From NCBI RefSeq assembly GCF_012844305.1, contig NZ_JABANE010000032.1, positions 1 to 64,000 on the forward strand: DNA of 64,000 nucleotides, written 5' to 3'. This DNA comes from Flammeovirga aprica JL-4 (GTDB lineage Bacteria > Bacteroidota > Bacteroidia > Cytophagales > Flammeovirgaceae). The translations under genes were made by a program, and so were the position numbers. Below are positions 29,463-39,339 of this stretch, piece by piece. Position 1 is the stretch's first letter, and each line of letters opens with the position of its first letter. The notes below the pieces were generated by a model, which was given only the letters and a program-made list of their open reading frames with translations, was not told the origin of the DNA and did no database searches.

Positions 29463-31454
29463 TTATTTTACTTGTAATCGTTGTCCGATTTTAATTTCAT
29501 TTGAAGTCATGCCATTCAAATTTTTGATAGCACTAACTGTAACACCGTACTTTCTTGAGACAGAGAATAAAGTATCTCCTTTTTCAACTACATGGTATTC
29601 TGCAATTTCTTGCGTACCTGATGATTCTGATACAGAAGCAGTATTAAAGTTGCCTTCAGGAGCAGTAAGTCGAAGTGTTTGACCTTCGTTAATGGCACCA
29701 CTTGCAGGTAAATTATTCCATTTGATCAAATCTTTATGATAAACACTGTATTTTCTTGAAATGGCAAAAAGTGTTTCACCTTTCTGTACAGTGTGCATAG
29801 ATGCGTTTGTATTAACAGATGCAGAGGCAGGAGCTGATGCTGTAGCAGGTGCAATAACTGTAGTGTTTACTACTGTTTCGTTGGCTGCGTTCAATGGTTT
29901 TTCAGCTGCCACATTGTTGTAAGTGTTGGCTTGTGGCTGTGCTTGAGCAACTTGATTATAACTCTGAGCTCCTTTTGCTTTATCGATTGGAATTTGCAGA
30001 AGCATACCGTTCTTAGGTTCATCACCAGGCTTTAATCTGCTATTATTTTGTAAATAAATATCGTTTTCAGTTAAACCATAAGTAGCGGCGATAGATTTTA
30101 CTGTTTCACCTCTTTGAGTAGGGTGAGTAATAATCTCTCCAGTATATGGCCCTGATGCATCAATTGAAGCATTTCCTCTTACGGCATATACTCCAGCTGC
30201 TGAAGGACCAGAAGATGGACTAGAAACGAAAATCTCATCACCCGGTTTTAAATCTTTATTATCATTCCAAGTTTGAAGTTCTTTAGGTGTAACACCAAAT
30301 TTTCTGGCGATTCCATAATAGAATTCTCCCTTTTGAACGATATAAGTTTGAGGGCCCGCAGGTTGTTCTGCTGCAGGTTGCTCAAGTGCAGGCTGGTTTA
30401 ATGAAGGATCAACAGCAGGTTGTTCAGGCGTTACTGTGGTAGCTCCATTATTCGTAGCACCTACGGTAATCGCTCCACCTACAGTGATCGGCATATTTGC
30501 TGCTGCTTGTTGCTGTGGAGTGGCTGTATCAGCAGGAGGGATGATGTCGAATGACTTTTCCTCAATGGCAGGTTGATCACCGGCAATATTCGTGTCAGCT
30601 TTCGCAACTACTTCCGCAGGCTTTTCCTCTTCTTCTTTTCCTACAATTAAGACTTGTCCTTCTTCCAGAGAAAGGTCGTCACCGATGTTGTTCCAGTTTT
30701 TAAGGTCCAGCATAGTGACATTGTACATTCTTGAAATGGTAAATACGCTTTCACCATCCTGTACAGTGTGGGTTTTGGAATTTGGATTAAGTGTAGGAAC
30801 GCTGTCTGTTGCCACAATTGAAATGACTGTAGCAGCATCAGTTTTTGTTTCTACTAAAGAAGAATCAGGTTGTACCTCTTCTTTTACTTCCTCAGGAATG
30901 TCAATCACCTTTGGAGGTACAGATTTTGGTCTTGTTTTCTGTAAGAATAAAACGCGGCCTCTTGCCAATGGCTCATCAGGTTTCATTCTGTTTTTCTTAG
31001 CTAGCTTTTTTAATTTGATACCGTATTTCTGAGAAACTTCCCATAAGTTTTTCTCATCAATAGTAGTATGTGTAGCTGTGGTAGCTTTTCCTTTTTTCGC
31101 TTTAAGATAGTATACATGACCTTCCATCAGATCATCATACGCATCCATGTCGTTATATTTGTATATTTTTTTTACATCAATATTTAATGATGTAGCAATT
31201 AAAAGCAAGTTCTGATTTTTGCCTGCAATAAAAGCAGAGATGCCATTGGCGTCTACAAGAGTAATTTCCTCTCCGTTAACTATTTTAGAATGAACATTCG
31301 TAATGATAGGGTAAGGATTATCTTCCTGAAGAGGGGATTGATAAATGGCTTCTTGTGGGTTACTGTTAGTGTTAATTTCAGAGGTTATTCCATTAAACGA
31401 GCTAAACATTGCACCCACGCTCAAAAGGAAACCAACTGTATATATTTTCTTCAT
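29463..31454 (-). CDS. secreted protein with seven LysM domains
   Basis: The signal peptide covers about residues 1-25. Seven LysM-type units can be placed: a degenerate first (about 55-115), a second (HTTIDEKNLWEVSQKYGI, about 125-170) and five clearer ones opening HTVQDGESVFTISRMY, YIVQKGEFYYGIARKF, HPTQRGETVKSIAATY, HTVQKGETLFAISRKY and HVVEKGDTLFSVSRKY. They are separated by Pro/Ala/Thr/Gln-rich linkers. LysM domains bind N-acetylglucosamine-containing glycans, so the protein likely binds peptidoglycan in the periplasm. No catalytic domain is visible, which points to a structural or scaffolding role. It is monocistronic with a strong terminator. Confidence 0.9.
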   Translation of the reverse strand: MKKIYTVGFLLSVGAMFSSFNGITSEINTNSNPQEAIYQSPLQEDNPYPIITNVHSKIVNGEEITLVDANGISAFIAGKNQNLLLIATSLNIDVKKIYKYNDMDAYDDLMEGHVYYLKAKKGKATTATHTTIDEKNLWEVSQKYGIKLKKLAKKNRMKPDEPLARGRVLFLQKTRPKSVPPKVIDIPEEVKEEVQPDSSLVETKTDAATVISIVATDSVPTLNPNSKTHTVQDGESVFTISRMYNVTMLDLKNWNNIGDDLSLEEGQVLIVGKEEEEKPAEVVAKADTNIAGDQPAIEEKSFDIIPPADTATPQQQAAANMPITVGGAITVGATNNGATTVTPEQPAVDPSLNQPALEQPAAEQPAGPQTYIVQKGEFYYGIARKFGVTPKELQTWNDNKDLKPGDEIFVSSPSSGPSAAGVYAVRGNASIDASGPYTGEIITHPTQRGETVKSIAATYGLTENDIYLQNNSRLKPGDEPKNGMLLQIPIDKAKGAQSYNQVAQAQPQANTYNNVAAEKPLNAANETVVNTTVIAPATASAPASASVNTNASMHTVQKGETLFAISRKYSVYHKDLIKWNNLPASGAINEGQTLRLTAPEGNFNTASVSESSGTQEIAEYHVVEKGDTLFSVSRKYGVTVSAIKNLNGMTSNEIKIGQRLQVK

Positions 31455-31700
31455 AATGAGGTATTTATTACACCTTGAGTTATAAGATAAAACGAATTGG
31501 GTATTGATCGGCGATTGAGATTTTTTCTGTTATTGGAATCTTACAAGCAAACTTAGATCACGCGTTTAGAATTCAATAGGAACAGTATCAAAATCATAAT
31601 CTGAAAATTCCCAATTATGACTGTCTTAGTACTTAATCGTTAGAGCAAAAATAATTTTTTTGTATTACTCTTGCTAAAAAATAAGTATATTCTTACAAAT

Positions 31701-32342
31701 CTACAATTTTTGAGCCATTAAAATACCATCGCGAAGGGGTAAAATGAAACTTTGTACTCTATTATCAGAGGCTACCTTTTCATTAAATTCTTTAATTGCC
31801 TTTGTCATTTTATCATTTGCAGATGCATCAACAACTTTCCCTTTCCATAACACATTGTCAATCAACAGGAAACCGCCTTCTCTAATCAAAGGAAGACAAA
31901 GTTCATAGTAGGCGTCATTGTTCATCTTATCAGCATCAATAAATACAATGTCAAAAGTAGTATTTAATGCAGGGATGATTTCTAGTGCTTTACCGATATG
32001 AAGATCGATGATGTGATCTAGCTTTGCTTTGCCGATGTATTCACGGATAATGCTTTCTTTTTCATCATCCACTTCAATCGTATGCAGTTTTGCATTGTCA
32101 GGCATGCCTTGAGCTAAAGCAATAGCGGCATATCCTGTGAAAGTACCAATTTCAAGAACACTTTTGGCGTTCATGCTTTTGGCTAACATGGTCAGGAACA
32201 ACCCTTGAGGATGTCCTGATACCATGTGAGGCATATTTTCTTGAAGGTGAGTGGCTCTGTCTAATTCTTTAAGAATCGGATTTTCATCCGTAGAAACCTC
32301 CTCAATATATTTATCAATTTCAGGGTGAGTAATATTAAACAT
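31701..32342 (-). CDS. class I SAM-dependent O-methyltransferase (COMT-like)
   Basis: The family is shown by the SAM-binding motif VLEIGTFTGYAAIALAQ (about 61-77), acidic strand IEVDDEK and metal-site FIDADKMN, with the late motif LLIDNVLWKG. Length 213 aa is typical of family 3 (caffeoyl-CoA-type) O-methyltransferases, which use a divalent metal and methylate catechol-like hydroxyls. The substrate is unknown. It is last in a run with a PaaI-type thioesterase (17-bp gap), RluA synthase and histidine kinase. Confidence 0.9.
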   Translation of the reverse strand: MFNITHPEIDKYIEEVSTDENPILKELDRATHLQENMPHMVSGHPQGLFLTMLAKSMNAKSVLEIGTFTGYAAIALAQGMPDNAKLHTIEVDDEKESIIREYIGKAKLDHIIDLHIGKALEIIPALNTTFDIVFIDADKMNNDAYYELCLPLIREGGFLLIDNVLWKGKVVDASANDKMTKAIKEFNEKVASDNRVQSFILPLRDGILMAQKL

Positions 32343-32359
32343 TGAAATTGTTTTCTAGA

Positions 32360-32845
32360 TTAATCAATAAAAGGGTTTTCGCCTTGTGCTTCATCACTGT
32401 TAAACACACGAATAGCCACTACATCAGCTACAGCTGTCAGCGTATCTCCAGACCAAGATTCACAAGTCATTACTATCTTTTTGCCTTTATGTTCTGTTAC
32501 TTTTGCAACAAGTTTAATAGGAACGGCAATAGGAGTGGGCTTTAGGAATTTTACATTCAAAGTACCTGTTGCGAATCTGTACCAAGGTTTTGAATCCAAT
32601 GCTCTGCCTTCAGCCTTATAAGCATAGGCCATAGCAGTTCCCATACAGTGACAGTCTATGATTGTAGATAAAATACCACCACTTAAGAGGTTCGCCCAGC
32701 CGTGGTATTTCTCTTCAGCATTCCAGATACAGTGTGCTTCATCTCCTTCCCAGTAACTTTTGATATGTAAACCATCGTCGTTTTTCTTACCACATCCAAA
32801 GCAGACATTGCCCTCCATGTGATCTTGAAAATAAGGAGAAATCAT
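32360..32845 (-). CDS. PaaI-family hotdog thioesterase
   Basis: A single hotdog domain of 161 aa with the PaaI-like helix motif NLLSGGILSTIIDCHCMGTA and the N-terminal CFGCGKKNDDGLHI segment common in this subgroup. The cysteine pair CFGC may bind metal or be structural. It hydrolyses an acyl-CoA thioester, substrate unknown. It begins 1 bp after the rluA-like stop codon, so the two are likely translationally coupled. Confidence 0.85.
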   Translation of the reverse strand: MISPYFQDHMEGNVCFGCGKKNDDGLHIKSYWEGDEAHCIWNAEEKYHGWANLLSGGILSTIIDCHCMGTAMAYAYKAEGRALDSKPWYRFATGTLNVKFLKPTPIAVPIKLVAKVTEHKGKKIVMTCESWSGDTLTAVADVVAIRVFNSDEAQGENPFID

Positions 32846-32846
32846 A

Positions 32847-33563
32847 TTATTTATATTTTCTGAGTTGAGTAATAACAGCCCTCATATCTTTAGGATATTC
32901 CGCTTCAATAGCAATTTCACTTCCGTCCACATCTTTAAATTTCAAAGACCTGGCATGAAGTGCTACACGGGACATCAAAGGCTGCTCTTCTGTGTTGTTT
33001 TTCAAGTTGAATTTTCTTCCTTTAATGACAGATAAATAGGGCTTTTCACCGCCATAGACCTCGTCAGAAATAATAGGAGAACCGATATACGCTAAGTGAA
33101 TACGGATTTGGTGCATTCTTCCCGTAAGAGGTTTACAGGCCACTAAGGAATGGAACTTATAAATTTCTTCTGTTTTGACAACAGTCTGAGAAGGCTTGCC
33201 TTCTATATCAATTCTAACATTTCCTCTTCCAGAAACAAGAATATTTCTATCGATCAAGTTTCCTTCAAAGTTCTCTACTCCATCAACAACGGCATGATAG
33301 ATTTTTTCTACCTCTCTTTTTTCAAACTGAATGGCAAGGTTTCTATACGCTTCAGGATTTTTAGCAATGGCCATTACACCTGAAGTTTCTTTGTCCAAAC
33401 GGTGGCACAATTGAGTGTCTCCCCCATATTTTTTGGCTTCTTGGTAAACAGTAGGTAGTGTTTTATCTCTATCTTCTAGTGATGATATATAAGGAGGTTT
33501 ATTGACTAAAATATAATTGTCATTTTCAAAAATGATCCACTTCTTAAAATTCGGAATCTTCAT
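32847..33563 (-). CDS. RluA-family pseudouridine synthase
   Basis: The catalytic aspartate is in HRLDKETSGVMAIAK; the RMHQIRIHLAYIG motif and SDEVYGGEKPYLS follow. Length 238 aa without an S4 domain fits the short RluA/TruC-like class that modifies uridine in rRNA or tRNA. Its start overlaps the histidine kinase stop region by 20 bp, implying co-transcription. Exact RNA target cannot be assigned. Confidence 0.9.
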   Translation of the reverse strand: MKIPNFKKWIIFENDNYILVNKPPYISSLEDRDKTLPTVYQEAKKYGGDTQLCHRLDKETSGVMAIAKNPEAYRNLAIQFEKREVEKIYHAVVDGVENFEGNLIDRNILVSGRGNVRIDIEGKPSQTVVKTEEIYKFHSLVACKPLTGRMHQIRIHLAYIGSPIISDEVYGGEKPYLSVIKGRKFNLKNNTEEQPLMSRVALHARSLKFKDVDGSEIAIEAEYPKDMRAVITQLRKYK

Positions 33564-34611
33564 TGTCTACTTCTTTGGATAACTTTAAATCGAAAGAAAA
33601 AGTTGAACCTTTTTCTTCTTCACTTTCCAATGTGATGACGGTGTCATGTCTTTCCAGAATATGCTTACAAATGGCCAATCCCAATCCAGATCCCCCTTGT
33701 TTTTTCGTTCTACTTTTCTCAACTCTGTAGAACCTTTCAAAGAGTCTGTTTTGATCTTCTAATGGAATGCCAATGCCATTGTCTTTAACATGAACACTTA
33801 CTGTATCTTCATTGACTTGCAAAATTACTTTAACAAAACCATTTTTGTTATTATACTTAATTCCGTTAACAACTAAGTTGATTACCACCTGTTTTAGGCG
33901 GTTGTAATCTGCGTCAACATAGATAGGGTCATCATTTGGCACCTCTAAAGTAACAAGAATATTTTTCTTTTCTGCTTTTTGCTCTACTTGTTCTAATACA
34001 TCAACGATCATTACCTGCAAATCAAACTCCTCAAATTCCATAGAAATTTCACCAGCTTCAATCTTAGAAACGGTCAAAAGGTCTTCCACAAGGATATTTA
34101 ATGAGTTCAGGGATTTAGCGGCTTTTTTAAGAAAACGGTCTCTTACTTTCTTGTCGTCAATAGCGCCATCCAGCAGGGTGAGTATAAAGCCTTGAGTAGC
34201 GAAAATGGGTGTTTTCAGTTCGTGTGAAATATTGGCCAGAAACTCTTTTCTGTATTGCTCCATCTGTTTCAGCTGTGCAATTTCCTCTTCTTTCATCTCC
34301 GCGTAATTTTTAATCTGCGACTTAATGCCAGAGATAGGGTTTTTCTCTTTTTGCATTAAGTTGAAAGTGTCTGGAGATGAAATCTGTTTGTTTCTTAGTT
34401 CGTGAATCTGACGGTGTATATTTCCAACTTCTTTGAAAAAGATAAATTCTAAAACAAAGTAGGTGAGGAGGAATGATGATGAAAAGGAAATAAGCATTCC
34501 CACCAGAATGCCGGTGTGCTCAATGCCCGTTGTTATGGAAAGAAAGGCGCCTGTAATACCGCCAATACAAAGGGCTAGTAATAATGAAACTGATCTGGCG
34601 TTGAAAAACAT
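33544..34611 (-). CDS. PhoR-like membrane histidine kinase
   Basis: Two transmembrane helices lie at about 8-27 and 34-59 with almost no periplasmic loop, so it likely senses the membrane or a partner. A linker (60-120) leads to the HisKA domain with His130 in FLANISHELKTP and HATPase_c motifs: N-box VVNLVVNGIKYNN, G1 DNGIGIP, F-box FERFYR and G2 GGSGLGLAICKHI. It follows a PhoB-like regulator gene with a hairpin in the 101-bp gap, a standard phoB-phoR-style pair. Control of phosphate or envelope genes is inference. Confidence 0.92.
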   Translation of the reverse strand: MFFNARSVSLLLALCIGGITGAFLSITTGIEHTGILVGMLISFSSSFLLTYFVLEFIFFKEVGNIHRQIHELRNKQISSPDTFNLMQKEKNPISGIKSQIKNYAEMKEEEIAQLKQMEQYRKEFLANISHELKTPIFATQGFILTLLDGAIDDKKVRDRFLKKAAKSLNSLNILVEDLLTVSKIEAGEISMEFEEFDLQVMIVDVLEQVEQKAEKKNILVTLEVPNDDPIYVDADYNRLKQVVINLVVNGIKYNNKNGFVKVILQVNEDTVSVHVKDNGIGIPLEDQNRLFERFYRVEKSRTKKQGGSGLGLAICKHILERHDTVITLESEEEKGSTFSFDLKLSKEVDNEDSEF

Positions 34612-34624
34612 AAAATGATTCTTG

Positions 34625-34663
34625 AAAATAAAACCTCATAACCTATAATAGGAAATGAGGTTT
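34625..34663 (-). terminator. hairpin between PhoB-like and PhoR-like genes
   Basis: On the minus strand AAACCTCAT (34663-34655) pairs with ATGAGGTTT (34639-34631), followed by TATTTTC. It may reduce kinase expression relative to the regulator. Confidence 0.65.
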
Positions 34664-34712
34664 ATTGATTTATAAGTTTGATTTGGAGTCAGATTTAACA
34701 GGAAGCATCCTC

Positions 34713-35402
34713 TTAGATCTCGAATTTATAACCAACACCTTTTACAGTTTTGATATATCCCTCTCCAATTTTTTCTCTTACTCTTCTGATATGAACATCA
34801 ACAGTTCTTGCTAAAACATACACATCAGTACCCCAAATGTTTCTCAAAAGATCATCTCTGTTGAATACTTTATTAGGGCTTTCGGCTAAGAAGTAAAGCA
34901 ATTCAAACTCTTTTTTAGGAAGTGTCTTCGCTTCACCGTCGATGTATAATGTATAGCTTGATTTGTCAATTGAGAATTTATCAATATTGATGACATCTTT
35001 TTTCTTAGAAGAAGACTTGTTCTTTCTTTTGAAAATCGACTCAATTCTCTTCATCAAAGCTCTAGGTTTTACAGGCTTCACAATATAATCATCAGCACCC
35101 ACATCAAATGCGGCTACTTCTGAATATTCTTCTGCACGGGCTGTCAAGAAGATTACGTGAGCATCAGTCAATTCAGGATTCTCCTTGATTTGTCTGCACG
35201 CCTCAACACCATCCATCACTGGCATCATAATATCTAAAATGATCAGTTCAGGGTGAAACTCCTTAGCAACGCCAACCGCTTGTTTTCCATCATTAGCGGT
35301 CTTTACGTTATATCCCTCTTTCTGTAAATTGTAACTTAAAATCTCTACAATATCCGGCTCATCGTCCACCACAAGAATTTTTCTCTCGATATCTGCTGCC
35401 AT
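34713..35402 (-). CDS. OmpR/PhoB-family response regulator
   Basis: The receiver domain has acidic pair Asp13/Asp14, phospho-acceptor Asp57 in IILDIMMPVMDG, Thr87 and Lys109. A winged-helix DNA-binding domain follows (about 130-229) with LPKKEFELLYFLAESPNKVFNR and TVDVHIRRVREKIGEGYIKTVKGVGYKFEI. Length 229 aa is typical. Its partner is the histidine kinase immediately downstream. The resemblance is closest to the PhoB-like regulators of Bacteroidota; the regulon is unknown. Confidence 0.93.
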   Translation of the reverse strand: MAADIERKILVVDDEPDIVEILSYNLQKEGYNVKTANDGKQAVGVAKEFHPELIILDIMMPVMDGVEACRQIKENPELTDAHVIFLTARAEEYSEVAAFDVGADDYIVKPVKPRALMKRIESIFKRKNKSSSKKKDVINIDKFSIDKSSYTLYIDGEAKTLPKKEFELLYFLAESPNKVFNRDDLLRNIWGTDVYVLARTVDVHIRRVREKIGEGYIKTVKGVGYKFEI

Positions 35403-35549
35403 TTTAATTTGAAATTGATGTTAATTTATAATCTGAATTTAGCTCTAATTTAGAGTGCAAAGTTCATTCTTCAAAGAAATCAGCTTGCCTGTATAGATAT
35501 ACTTGCAATCTATTTACTGTTTGTTAACATTAAATTCAAAGAATGAGTA

Positions 35550-37847
35550 TTATATGCTTTGTTCTTGTTTGTAAAGTGAATTCAACTGAACGGAATCAAT
35601 CACTACATTATGCTTCTGATGTAACTCTTCGATCCAGTTTTTCTCAAGGTATTCTTGATAATCAGCAATCACACTGCCTTTACATTCGTCCAATGATTTT
35701 GTGGTTGGAGCTAAAATATCCTTGATTTCAACAATAAAGAATCGGTCGTTCTCCTCAAAAGTATATCTTCCTTTTTCCATTTTCAGATGATCCATATGAG
35801 GAATTTCATCTTTGGAGAAAGTGCCCTCTTTAAAAGATACTGATAAGTTATTATTGTTGTTTTTCTCTTTTACAAAATTTGCAGTGTTCGTAGAGTAGTA
35901 TTTTACATCCACAACGCCTACAGCTCCTTCTTCAAAATTAGATTTAATTCTATTTTCAGGAATGCCATTAGCAGTATATTGGTTAATGATTTTCTGAAGT
36001 CTTTTCGTCTTCATTGATTTATACTCTCCTTTATTCACTTCAACATTCAACAGTACAAAAAGAGATTTATCTTGTTTCAGTACCTCAGCACTCTTCTTGA
36101 TGTCGCTGATTCTACTTTTATAGAGGTAAGAACTGTTTTTCTTGAAAGTGATAGCTGATACTTCCGATGGATATACTTGGTAATAATTAGAATCCAGCAT
36201 TTCAATTGTTTCATTCATCAATTGCTTGCTTCCTGTGTTATAAATGGACATTACCGCTCTAGTGTCCCACATATAACTGTTTTTGTTGGCCTCATAATAA
36301 GCTTCTAAACCTTTAGTATCTTGGCTTGCTTTGTTCCAAACACAATCTTCCATTACTCTAAATAGCAACAAGCCGTCTTCGTATTCTTGTGCAAGGTGTT
36401 TGTATTCAGGGTATTTTTCAGGAAGGTTCTTTTTCTCCACTTCCAGTAAAACGATTTCTGAATATTTATTGAAATGACTGTCTAATACCTCTTTCAAATC
36501 ATCATTCTTAGATACTTTTTCATGTTCTACCAAGTAATCCAAGAAGTCATTGACAGTGATATTTTTACCTTTTAGCGTAAATACATTTTTCTTAAGCACT
36601 TTGATGCTGATTTCCTCCGATTTCTTCCATTCATTCTTCAAATAAGAACTATCTACTAAAGAATAAGCTAATGATTTATTCTCATCAACAACAGTATAAT
36701 TGTTATCTCTCTTTAATTTCTTGATGAAATCCTTTCTACTTGTCTGAGATCTACTGTCTTTTTTCACTTTACTGACTAGAGTAGGGTACAATGTTTCATA
36801 AGGAGCAACTGGCTCTTTTTTATACAAACGGATAATGTGCCACCCGAAATCAGTTTGAACAGGAACAGAAGTGTCTCCAATTTTTTCTAAAGAACTTACA
36901 CCTTCTAAGAACTGAGGTGGGAAGCGCACTTCGCTAACCGGAGGTAAAACACCTTCCTGACTAGAAGAACGTTTGTCATCAGAGAAATTAGCACACAACG
37001 TATTCCAGTCACCGCCATTTTGAAGACTGTCATAAATGCTGAATACTTTTTCTTTTGCTTCTTTCTTTTTCTCTTCCGTATCTCTAGGACCACTGTTGAT
37101 CATGATATGCTGTACCTGAAGATTCCCGAAACGTTCTCTTTTGTCGTTTACCTTTAGCAGGTGATAACCAAAACGTGTTTTAACCACATCAGATACGCTA
37201 TCAATAGGAGTGTTGAATGCGGCTTCTTCAAACGGGTAAACCATCTGAAGCGATGTGAAGTACCCTAAGTTTCCTTTATTTCTCTTGGCCGAAGGATCTT
37301 CAGAATATTTGAAAGCTAATTCTTCAAAATCTTTACCTTCTTGAAGTTCTTTTTTGATCGACAGAACCTTGTTGTAAGCAGTTAAAGTATCTTCAGGAGA
37401 AGCATTTTCTTCTACTTTGATCAAGAGGTGAGAGGCATTGACCTCAATTTTTTGTCTTTCATATGCTTGCTTTACCAGACTGTCATTGAAAACAGACTCA
37501 GTAAGGTAAGGTTCCTCTAACTGATGCAGATACATTTTGTACTCTGATTTGAAATCAGGGAGCGTGTCGTATCCTAAGTCAACAGCCTCAGCTACTTTCA
37601 ATTTGAAATTGATAAATAACTCCAGATAGTTGTCTATGCTGTTTTGAGAATAAAACGCACTATCATTCACGTAGTTTTTCTCATAGAGATAAATAAAATT
37701 TTCTTTGGAGATGTTGTTTCCATCAATACTGATGATTTTTTCTTCCTTGGTTAAGTCTGATTTCTTCCCAAAAGGTGAATTCGCACATCCATAAAATAAT
37801 TGAGAAGTTGTAATTAATAAGAAAAAATATAACGTATACTTTAGCAT
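35550..37847 (-). CDS. periplasmic parvulin-type peptidyl-prolyl isomerase lipoprotein with two PPIase domains
   Basis: I choose 37847 as start because it gives a lipoprotein signal (TLYFFLLITTSQLFYGC, Cys21) and a promoter -7 box lies 22 bp upstream, inside the longer open frame that reaches 37979. After a SurA-like N-terminal helical region come two parvulin domains: first ASHLLIKVEENASPED to FGYHLLKVNDK (about 135-250), second VQHIMINSG to FGWHIIRLYKKE (about 250-365). The C-terminal ~400 residues are helical with no recognised domain. It likely chaperones outer-membrane proteins in the periplasm, and the downstream neighbourhood of bamD fits. Confidence 0.9.
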   Translation of the reverse strand: MLKYTLYFFLLITTSQLFYGCANSPFGKKSDLTKEEKIISIDGNNISKENFIYLYEKNYVNDSAFYSQNSIDNYLELFINFKLKVAEAVDLGYDTLPDFKSEYKMYLHQLEEPYLTESVFNDSLVKQAYERQKIEVNASHLLIKVEENASPEDTLTAYNKVLSIKKELQEGKDFEELAFKYSEDPSAKRNKGNLGYFTSLQMVYPFEEAAFNTPIDSVSDVVKTRFGYHLLKVNDKRERFGNLQVQHIMINSGPRDTEEKKKEAKEKVFSIYDSLQNGGDWNTLCANFSDDKRSSSQEGVLPPVSEVRFPPQFLEGVSSLEKIGDTSVPVQTDFGWHIIRLYKKEPVAPYETLYPTLVSKVKKDSRSQTSRKDFIKKLKRDNNYTVVDENKSLAYSLVDSSYLKNEWKKSEEISIKVLKKNVFTLKGKNITVNDFLDYLVEHEKVSKNDDLKEVLDSHFNKYSEIVLLEVEKKNLPEKYPEYKHLAQEYEDGLLLFRVMEDCVWNKASQDTKGLEAYYEANKNSYMWDTRAVMSIYNTGSKQLMNETIEMLDSNYYQVYPSEVSAITFKKNSSYLYKSRISDIKKSAEVLKQDKSLFVLLNVEVNKGEYKSMKTKRLQKIINQYTANGIPENRIKSNFEEGAVGVVDVKYYSTNTANFVKEKNNNNNLSVSFKEGTFSKDEIPHMDHLKMEKGRYTFEENDRFFIVEIKDILAPTTKSLDECKGSVIADYQEYLEKNWIEELHQKHNVVIDSVQLNSLYKQEQSI

Positions 37848-37869
37848 AACTTGATTTAAAAAATTCCAA

Positions 37870-37877
37870 CAAAAGTA
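37870..37877 (-). promoter_or_regulatory. -7 box TACTTTTG upstream of the PPIase gene
   Basis: TACTTTTG on the minus strand fits TAnnTTTG and lies 22 bp before the ATG at 37847. It supports that start over the upstream in-frame ATG. Confidence 0.5.
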
Positions 37878-38060
37878 GTAGGAATGTGAAGAACGACGAA
37901 ATTTGTCAGTTTTGTACTTTAAAGTACTACTTGAGAAAGTTTGTTCAGCACATGTTTCTCCTCTAAAAAAACAGGTCAAAACATGCTCTTTAATACTCAG
38001 GCATTAAATATGTCTTATTTCTCTGAATAATTCAAACGAAAAAGAGTACTATTTACAATA

Positions 38061-38090
38061 AAAAAGCCACCTAATTAAATTAGATGGCTT
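38061..38090 (-). terminator. terminator of bamD
   Basis: On the minus strand AGCCATCTAA pairs with TTAGGTGGCT (one wobble pair) and is followed by TTTTTATTG. It lies 22 bp past the bamD stop. Confidence 0.85.
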
Positions 38091-38111
38091 CTTTTGATGA
38101 TTGACAGCAAA

Positions 38112-39092
38112 TTATTTGTCTCCTCTTTCCGCTTCCTGCGTTTGTTCTAAATTCTTTGCTCTCTTTCTTTTATCTCTTTTAGACTCCTTAGGTCCTTGCT
38201 CTTCCAGCTTTTCTGCTTCTGCCTTTGTGATTTTACCAGCAGCTGCTTCCGCTTCAATTTTGGCTTTCTCTTTCTCCCATGCCGCTTTCTTCTGCAAGTG
38301 CTTTTTCAAGTCTTTGTCTACAGTTGTTTTCAGCTTTTGAGCATCAGCATATGGGCTAGTGCTAGAGTATCTTTCTCCGAACTTTTTATACGTTTTTAAA
38401 GACTCCTCATATCTTTCCTGTTGTTTGTCGAAAACAGAAATTTTAGCTAACTCATATTCAGCTTCCATTTTCTTATACATTACTTCAGGTTTGAAATCTG
38501 AGTCAGGGTAATCCTTCATAAAGTTGTCATAAGCAATTGCCGCCGCTTTATAATAACGCAAGTGAGAATACTGCTTTGAAATTTCAAAAGCTTTTAATTC
38601 CAATCTTGCTCTCAATTCATCAATTAAGTCGTTACATTGCTTAGCATATTGGCTTGTAGGATATCTGTTGATGAAGTTCTGAAGTTCTTCAATCGCTGTT
38701 TCAGTACCCGACTGATCCAGGTTGTAATCAGGTGTATCTTTATACAAAGAATAACCATTCATAAAAAGGGCCTCCTCTGCAAACGGGCTTCGGTTATACG
38801 TTTCGTAAAAACTCTTGAAGTGATGAGAAGCAATTAAATACTGCTTTTGCTCGTATTGACTGTAAGCATAATAAAATTGGATTTTCTCATATTCGGCCGC
38901 ACCAACAAATGCACCCATAATGTCTTCAAATAAAACAGATGCTTTATAGAAGTCTTTATTGTCATAATAATTTAGAGCGGCATCGTATTTTTCGTTGATG
39001 TCTCTACTCTTTGATATTTTCGAAAACTTAGAACAAGAGAAGGAAAATGTACCTAAAATTGCACAAGCTAGTATGATCTTCTTTCTTAACAT
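38112..39092 (-). CDS. bamD: outer-membrane assembly lipoprotein BamD
   Basis: The start at 39092 (MLRKKIILAC) yields a lipobox ending SFSFSC (Cys20), and a -7 box sits directly upstream. Five TPR-like helical pairs follow (NYYDNKDFYKASVLFEDI, FYYAYSQYEQKQYLIASHHFKSF, FMNGYSLYKDTPDYNLDQ, YYKAAAIAYDNFMKDYPDS, RYEESLKTYKKFGERY), matching BamD/YfiO. Unusual is a long C-terminal tail (about 265-326) that is almost entirely Lys/Glu/Ala, likely a charged helix. BamD works with BamA to insert outer-membrane proteins. It is monocistronic, next to the double-parvulin chaperone gene. Confidence 0.9.
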   Translation of the reverse strand: MLRKKIILACAILGTFSFSCSKFSKISKSRDINEKYDAALNYYDNKDFYKASVLFEDIMGAFVGAAEYEKIQFYYAYSQYEQKQYLIASHHFKSFYETYNRSPFAEEALFMNGYSLYKDTPDYNLDQSGTETAIEELQNFINRYPTSQYAKQCNDLIDELRARLELKAFEISKQYSHLRYYKAAAIAYDNFMKDYPDSDFKPEVMYKKMEAEYELAKISVFDKQQERYEESLKTYKKFGERYSSTSPYADAQKLKTTVDKDLKKHLQKKAAWEKEKAKIEAEAAAGKITKAEAEKLEEQGPKESKRDKRKRAKNLEQTQEAERGDK

Positions 39093-39097
39093 AACTG

Positions 39098-39105
39098 CAA
39101 AACTA
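39098..39105 (-). promoter_or_regulatory. -7 box TAGTTTTG abutting the bamD start
   Basis: On the minus strand the sequence runs TAGTTTTGCAGTTATG, where ATG is the start codon. TAnnTTTG ends 6 bp before the A of ATG, so transcription would begin at or next to the start codon (leaderless or nearly so). Confidence 0.5.
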
Positions 39106-39339
39106 GATTTGTGTACCCTTAAATAAAAAGGAATAAGTGGCTTTGTCTCCAAAAAGTTTGTAATCTATTGATTTAGGGACTATTAAAATTTCGGTACAAT
39201 TCATATTTTTTTGTATCCAGTAAAAATTTAGCGTAAAAATAACAGAATAAGTACCTAGTCAAAAAAAAGTGCATGAAAAAAGTGATGCAAAGTGAAATCA
39301 GCTTCTTTCTGCCATAAATATATCAATTAGGTATTTGCT

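Noticed and set aside
30592-31032. A 146-codon frame antisense to the LysM gene.
   Set aside because: The minus-strand gene has clear LysM domains, and the antisense product is low-complexity Ser/Thr/Phe.
37848-37979. Upstream start of the double-PPIase gene at 37979.
   Set aside because: A -7 promoter box lies in this stretch and the lipobox fits a start at 37847.
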